Source: Ophiodon elongatus
Lineage: Eukaryota; Chordata; Actinopteri; Perciformes; Hexagrammidae
Length of the DNA stretch: 64,000 nt
Assembly (NCBI GenBank): GCA_016806645.1
Contig: JACSYO010001810.1
Location: 7,671,501 to 7,735,500, forward strand
Reading direction: 5' to 3'
Numbering within the stretch: the first letter of the stretch is position 1; every line of letters begins with the position of its first letter. The notes under the pieces were generated by a model that was given only the letters and a program-made list of their open reading frames with translations, had not been told where the DNA came from and did not search any database. Positions 59,527 to 64,000 of this stretch are shown in pieces. The position numbers and the translations under genes are program-made.

Positions 59527-61584
59527 ATGTATGTATACATACCTACATGTATACACGCGCGCTCTACTGAGCTGGCAGCTTATACCAACTGCCAATCAGA
59601 CGCTCCTACATCCGTCCCATTACCTCTGATTCACTGTACTCTGATGTCCGTCCTCTCTGCTCCGTGTGTCTAGTTGGTCACCAGGGCAGATGGCTTTGAT
59701 GACGCTCTAATCGGTGCCAACGCGTCTGCTGAAGAAGCTTCCGAGGGCACTGATGTGAGCTTGGTCTCTGGCGTCGACATCGTCCTCAACCACAATCTGC
59801 AGGAGACAGGTTTCGACAAGAAGCAGTATGTGGCCCACTTAAAGGAATACGTTAAAACGTGAGTATTGGTGCACCAATCAAATATCACTATTGGTATTGT
59901 AGTGTGTGTGCATGTATGTATGTATGGTTTTTTTTGTTCTTCGTACAATTAACTTAATTGTCCAAAATTGGTGTACTGAAGCAGCACTGGATCGGTGCGT
60001 CCTCGACTGTAATACGTTGGATCTGACGCAAAATGTGTCCTTTTTTGTTTTTTCCATGTGTAGCATTAAGGGCAAGCTGGCAGAAAGTAATCCAGAGAGA
60101 GTGGCCAAATTCGTGGAGGAAGTCCCAAAAGAAATGAAAAAGATTGTGGCTAACATCGCCAACTACCGGGTATTGTGAAAATCTTCTTAACTGCACGCCG
60201 TAGTTCACGATCTCTTATCTTGAGACGAGCATCTCATTGAAATCTGACCGTCTGTCCTCGTCTCCTTGCAGTTTTTCATAGGAGAGAACATGGTGCCAGA
60301 AGGCATGGTGGCACTGCTGGACTACCGTGAGGACGGAATTACACCATTCATGCTTTTCTTCAAAGATGGTCTCTTAGTTGAGAAATGCGTAAGTGCTCAG
60401 TCTCCAAATACACACCAGTGTCGTGAAGTAACACACTTTTTTTTTTTTTTTATTGATATGCAGCTGGAGAAAAATATGTCGCAGAAGCAGTTCAATAGAA
60501 TTCAGCGAACATTAATTTTATTTACATTCGTGCTACAGTTTCCGGGTCCTGGTAATGTGCATGCTGGCACATCATCAGGGCTCACCGGGACACGCAGTCA
60601 CACAGAGCCGTTATCAGGGATTTTACTAAGTTACATCTACTGCTGCAAAAAGGGCCGTTTTGAAAGTTATTGTCACTCTTCTTGTGAGTGCAATCCGTTA
60701 AAGAGGCAAAACAAATAAAAAAAATCTTTAAAAATAAAGATTAATTGGACTTTAAAAAAAAAAAATTCTATAGATGTAGCGTTCATCTTTTATCGGGAAT
60801 TCTTTTGGCAACAATACTTCTAATACTGTGACAACCCTACTCTGTACTGTTTCGATTTTTAAAGTTAGCGAGGATCGCATCTTTTTGCTGTTATTTAAAT
60901 GTTGCGCTCCAGCTGGGTGCGTTGCAGTTGAATAGCAGACGAGCGCCGACCAAACGGTAACGCTAGTAGATAAAATCAGAATTATCACTCATCTTGACAT
61001 CTCTTCTGTTTAGTACGTCCAGTCTGCAGTAAATGACTGATTTGAACCCGTTGGCCACTTAAACCACAACATCTCTGAATTGAAAGTGCTATTTCATAAC
61101 ACGTACATGCTAACTAAAACATTTTAGACAATCTGATCAAACTGTCAAATCTGTTGTCCGACTCAGATTACGCTGCATGTAAACGTAACCGGTGTACGGC
61201 TGGAAATGTAACTAGTTTTCCTCTTAAATTCCACTGGAAACGGTTATTTTCATTTTGCACTTAAGTTCCTAGATGAATTGAGAAAACAATCACTACTTAT
61301 TTGTCAAGGGAATACAAAAAAATCTGCTTAACCATGTAGTTGCTTCATATTTATCTGTTTATAGAACTACCTGCCAGAAAACATGTGGTTTTGTTCCCAC
61401 ATGCACTAATCTTGTCGGCTAACGAGGGTTGGCTATTAGTATAGGTTTCAACATACAACTGTAGTAAAGAGCGTTCCCCTTTAAAGCATCAATTTGTTTG
61501 TGTAAATAAACTCTGCCAGTATTCTCACTTAACTACCAGAACTTGAATTGTTTAATTGAGGTGTATTCTTCTCTCTTGCAGTAA
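58055..61584 (+). CDS. tpt1: TPT1 (TCTP), translationally controlled tumour protein
   Basis: Exons 58055-58082, 58654-58727, 59674-59858, 60064-60169, 60272-60388 and 61582-61584 (the last begins with the stop TAA). All junctions are GT-AG and in frame, giving 170 aa. The protein is a small abundant cytosolic factor linked to growth, calcium and tubulin binding, and cell survival. It starts MIIYKCIISDDEMFSDSFK, carries signature 1 (LIGANASAEE) and signature 2 (FFIGENMVPEGMVALLDY), and ends FFKDGLLVEKC with the family C-terminal Cys. Length matches other fish TCTPs. The 5'TOP start and CRE promoter fit its known regulation. The adjacency to RANBP2 differs from human, where TPT1 is on chromosome 13. 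Confidence 0.97.
58388..58421 (+). repeat. 17-bp tandem duplication in TPT1 intron 1
   Basis: CTCGAAGCTTCTAGTGG occurs twice in a row. Otherwise the 571-bp intron shows nothing notable. Confidence 0.85.
58728..59673 (+). other. TPT1 intron 2
   Basis: 946 bp with a short (TG)n at about 58743-58759 and a compound (GT)n(GTAT)n repeat at about 59496-59535. No exon or snoRNA was identified. Confidence 0.6.
60389..61581 (+). other. TPT1 intron 5
   Basis: 1.19 kb separating the last amino-acid codon from the stop. No confident snoRNA was found, although human TPT1 hosts an H/ACA snoRNA (SNORA31). A 7-bp perfect stem (CATGTGG/CCACATG) near 61381-61403 is the only tidy hairpin noticed. Confidence 0.5.
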
Positions 61585-62030
61585 AACACCTGGAACTACA
61601 TCTGCTTTTCAATTGGCTGCTTCATTCCAAATGGCACCAAGAACAGACTGAAGGAGCACTCTTTTGCATCATGCCTGGAGGAAAAAACACTTTTCCAATT
61701 TCTTATGGTCACCATGCCTCAGGCTGGGGGATTCAAACGATCGGTCACTGAATACTGTTTTTAACTTTTTTCTTTTTGACTTATGCAGTGTTTTGATTTT
61801 CATCTCAGGATTGGCCCAGTTTTTGTGATTCTCAAAGGCAGGCTAGTGAGTGGACGGACCTGTGAATGAAAAACAAACATTTCTTTCTCCATCTGTCTGC
61901 GTACTATTTTAGCAAAGCTCTACACGGGGTGACCTCCTCAGACCTGTTTATGGTTGCATTAAATACGATTCCATCTTTCATGAAAATACTTCTGGTTTAA
62001 TTTGAAAATAAAGTCTAGTACCACCACTCT
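61585..62030 (+). other. tpt1: TPT1 3'UTR
   Basis: About 430 bases from the stop to just past AATAAA at 62007-62012. Confidence 0.7.
62007..62012 (+). terminator. tpt1: TPT1 poly(A) signal
   Basis: AATAAA in TTTGAAAATAAAGTC, followed by a T-rich stretch (TTTATTTTTTTTTATAT). Confidence 0.75.
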
Positions 62031-63288
62031 CTTGCTTTATTTTTTTTTATATATTTATTGCAACAAAATAAATCAGTACACCCATTAGGTCCAATATATT
62101 ACATGTATTATTTTTCTATTATACACCCAGCAGTACTAATGGGACAATATATTTCTTTGCATGTACATTCATTCATAGAGGCCTTTATCCACAAATACAC
62201 CAAAGTGAAATGTGCAAACTCAGAAGAGTTGCTGGTTTCCTGCATTAGCTCTGATTTTCCAAAAATACATCCGTTTTTTTTTTTTTCATATTAAAGGTAC
62301 CCATGAAATCTGCTGACTGCTTTATTTTTTTACGGGATGTTGAGTAAGCATTTAATTTTGTGCTTACATTTAAAATGGCTGCTATTAGGTCAACTTAATT
62401 TGGAGTCTTGAATTGTTCATATTACCACAAAGTTTGAAATAACATCTGAAGGAAAGTCAACTAAAAAGAAAACAAAGGCCATTTCGTTAGTTTGGATATT
62501 CCTGCTTTATATTTTAATGTGATACAAATTGTATCAAAGCCACAAAGTGATTCACAGTTTAGTCCACGTTGACTTGAGTTTAGACAGAAACTGGACCGGC
62601 CCTTTAATCCAGTAGTTCTGAAGTGATCTCACATCTAGAACCGGTTACCGGGAGTTACAAAGGTTCCATCAAAACAATGACCTTCTGACATGTCTACTCA
62701 GAGGTTGGGAAACACCCGGTCACATGATTAAGGTGTGGCCAGACACTTGCATGCTTTACATTTTAATAACATTAGTTGCGGAAAAATGTTGAAAGGTTTG
62801 TGACGTAAACGTTCAGTTGTTACAAAACGTTCTCGTTCTACGGGGGAAAGAAAACCGGCTGCTCAAAGGTTTTGGGAGTGATTTGTATGAGATTCTCATA
62901 CAAAGTCAAGGGTTTTGAGACCTACAGTTTAAACTTCTAAAATATATTTTATATAATATAAAGTTTATATAAAATATATTTTATATAATATACATTTTAT
63001 TTAAAATATATATTATATAAAATATATTTTAATATAAAATATATTTTATATAAATACAATATAGATTACGGTAGAAGCAACCAAATCAAGTACTTTCAGG
63101 TGCACTGGATCAGAGTACGTTTTTGCACTGAGGCTGAATGTATTTATTGATCTTGTTTTCTTTATATTACCTGATTTTTATGTCTGAAGCAACAATATTT
63201 ATTTAATTGTTTATCCTGACACAATGGGGAAGGACATAACTTGCATTTGTGGATTGTTTGTATATTACAAAATAAAATTGCAAGTCAC
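62031..63288. other. Intergenic region right of TPT1
   Basis: No gene seen. The segment at 62938-63065 is a cluster of AAAATATATTTTATATAA-type units with many short palindromes, able to form cruciforms or hairpins. Confidence 0.5.
62938..63065. repeat. AT-only palindromic repeat cluster
   Basis: Tandem, imperfect copies of AAAATATATTTTATATAA-like units that are each self-complementary. Confidence 0.8.
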
Positions 63289-63301
63289 AAGTCTGCCCTG
63301 T

Positions 63302-63589
63302 CTGCACGGTGGTGTAGTGGCTAGCACGGTCTCCTCACAGCAAGATTAGCCCGGTGGTTCGAGCCCCGATCCCGGATGGTCCCTCAGTGTGGCTTCCTCC
63401 CACAGTCCAAAGACATGGAGCTCAGGTTAATTGGAGACTCTAAAATTGCCCGTGAGTGTAAGCGTCTCTGTCTCTATGTGCCTGCGATGAACTGGCGACC
63501 CGTCCAGGGTGAACCCTGCCTGCCTTCGCCCAATGTCAGCTGGGGTCGGCTACCCTAAATAGGATAAGCAGTTTGGATAATGGAATGGA
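63302..63589 (+). mobile_element. tRNA-derived SINE with 13-bp target-site duplication
   Basis: The insert is flanked by AAGTCTGCCCTGT at 63289-63301 and 63590-63602. Its head has a Pol III A box (TGGTGTAGTGG, 63310-63320) and B box (GTTCGAGCC, 63357-63365) at tRNA-like spacing. The body includes CACAGTCCAAAGACATGGAG and a tail with GGATAAGCAGTTTGGATAAT, as in a common teleost repeat. Long target duplications of this kind indicate LINE-driven retroposition. Confidence 0.9.
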
Positions 63590-63602
63590 AAGTCTGCCCT
63601 GT

Positions 63603-64000
63603 AATTTGTTGTAAATATAGTTTATGGCCGTCCACAGGTACTACGAGAGAGTTCCAGTTATTTTGCTCTTTCGTTTTGTTTTTTTACTTTTCTCATTTCA
63701 TTATTGCTGTTGAAATTCAGTGGCGGGGGAGATGTCTTTATTTCTTGAAATACACAAACATGGATGATATTGTACAGAATATGTTCATAGAGTTAAGTAA
63801 AATGTAGAAGGTCAAGACTTATACGGAGCGAAAGGAAAACTGAAGTCAATAAAACTAAATATGAAGAGGACTTTCTTGCTCAAGTTCATTGTCAGTGTGT
63901 GAAGGTGTGTTTGTATTTAAAATCACAGAGCAAACTCTTTCAATCTCAAATGTCTTGTGATCATTGAAAGGAGAACATCAGTCACTTTGCAGTCTTCAAA
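63603..64000. other. Right edge, no feature recognised
   Basis: AT-rich DNA. An AATAAA at about 63848 has no associated open frame in the window. No exon-like signal on either strand. Confidence 0.4.

Noticed and set aside
61340..61480. Possible H/ACA snoRNA in TPT1 intron 5
   Set aside because: Short stems and an AGAAAA box-like sequence occur, but no properly placed ACA box or two-hairpin layout could be built by eye. A covariance-model search against SNORA31 would decide.
63310..63365. Possible functional tRNA gene
   Set aside because: A and B boxes are present but the sequence does not form a full tRNA cloverleaf and continues into a typical fish SINE body with a flanking duplication.

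Overview
The window looks like a chromosomal segment of a ray-finned (probably percomorph teleost) genome. Genes are split into many short exons with GT-AG introns. There are long (CA)n/(TG)n tracts, a hAT-type MITE and a fish-style tRNA-derived SINE. The proteins are clear vertebrate orthologues (TMEM223, GCC2, LIMS1/PINCH1, RANBP2/Nup358, TPT1/TCTP). No bacterial, viral, CRISPR or operon-like content was seen. All gene names come from recognising the protein sequence by eye; no database search was run.

Layout from left to right. 1-1560: TMEM223, a single-exon gene on the minus strand. 2586-3082: the last two coding exons of GCC2 on the plus strand, so TMEM223 sits antisense inside a GCC2 intron that continues off the left edge. 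6378-31269: LIMS1, with three alternative first exons (6378, 12722, 19210), eight shared exons encoding the LIM domains, and two alternative terminal exons (29774 and 31155) that complete the fifth LIM domain differently. 33665-55646: all of RANBP2 in 29 exons, 3,163 aa by my exon count, plus a plausible extra cassette exon at 49945-50022. 58055-61584: all of TPT1 in six exons, with a 5'TOP start and a CRE in its promoter. The right end holds intergenic DNA with one SINE that has a clear target-site duplication.

GCC2-LIMS1-RANBP2 is the same gene order as human 2q12, where primate duplications later produced the RGPD and LIMS3 families. TMEM223 and TPT1 are on other chromosomes in human. The genes do not form a pathway. 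They cover mitochondrial complex IV assembly (TMEM223), trans-Golgi tethering (GCC2), integrin-linked adhesion (LIMS1), nuclear pore/SUMO/Ran function (RANBP2) and growth-related translation control (TPT1).

The least explained signals are a near-perfect 120-nt palindrome between the two LIMS1 terminal exons, the unannotated-looking RANBP2 cassette exon, a (TG)12 tract at a RANBP2 splice acceptor, recent tandem duplications in RANBP2 coding sequence, an 850-bp alternating purine-pyrimidine tract upstream of TPT1, and an unrecognised exon-like minus-strand ORF at 4877-5111.
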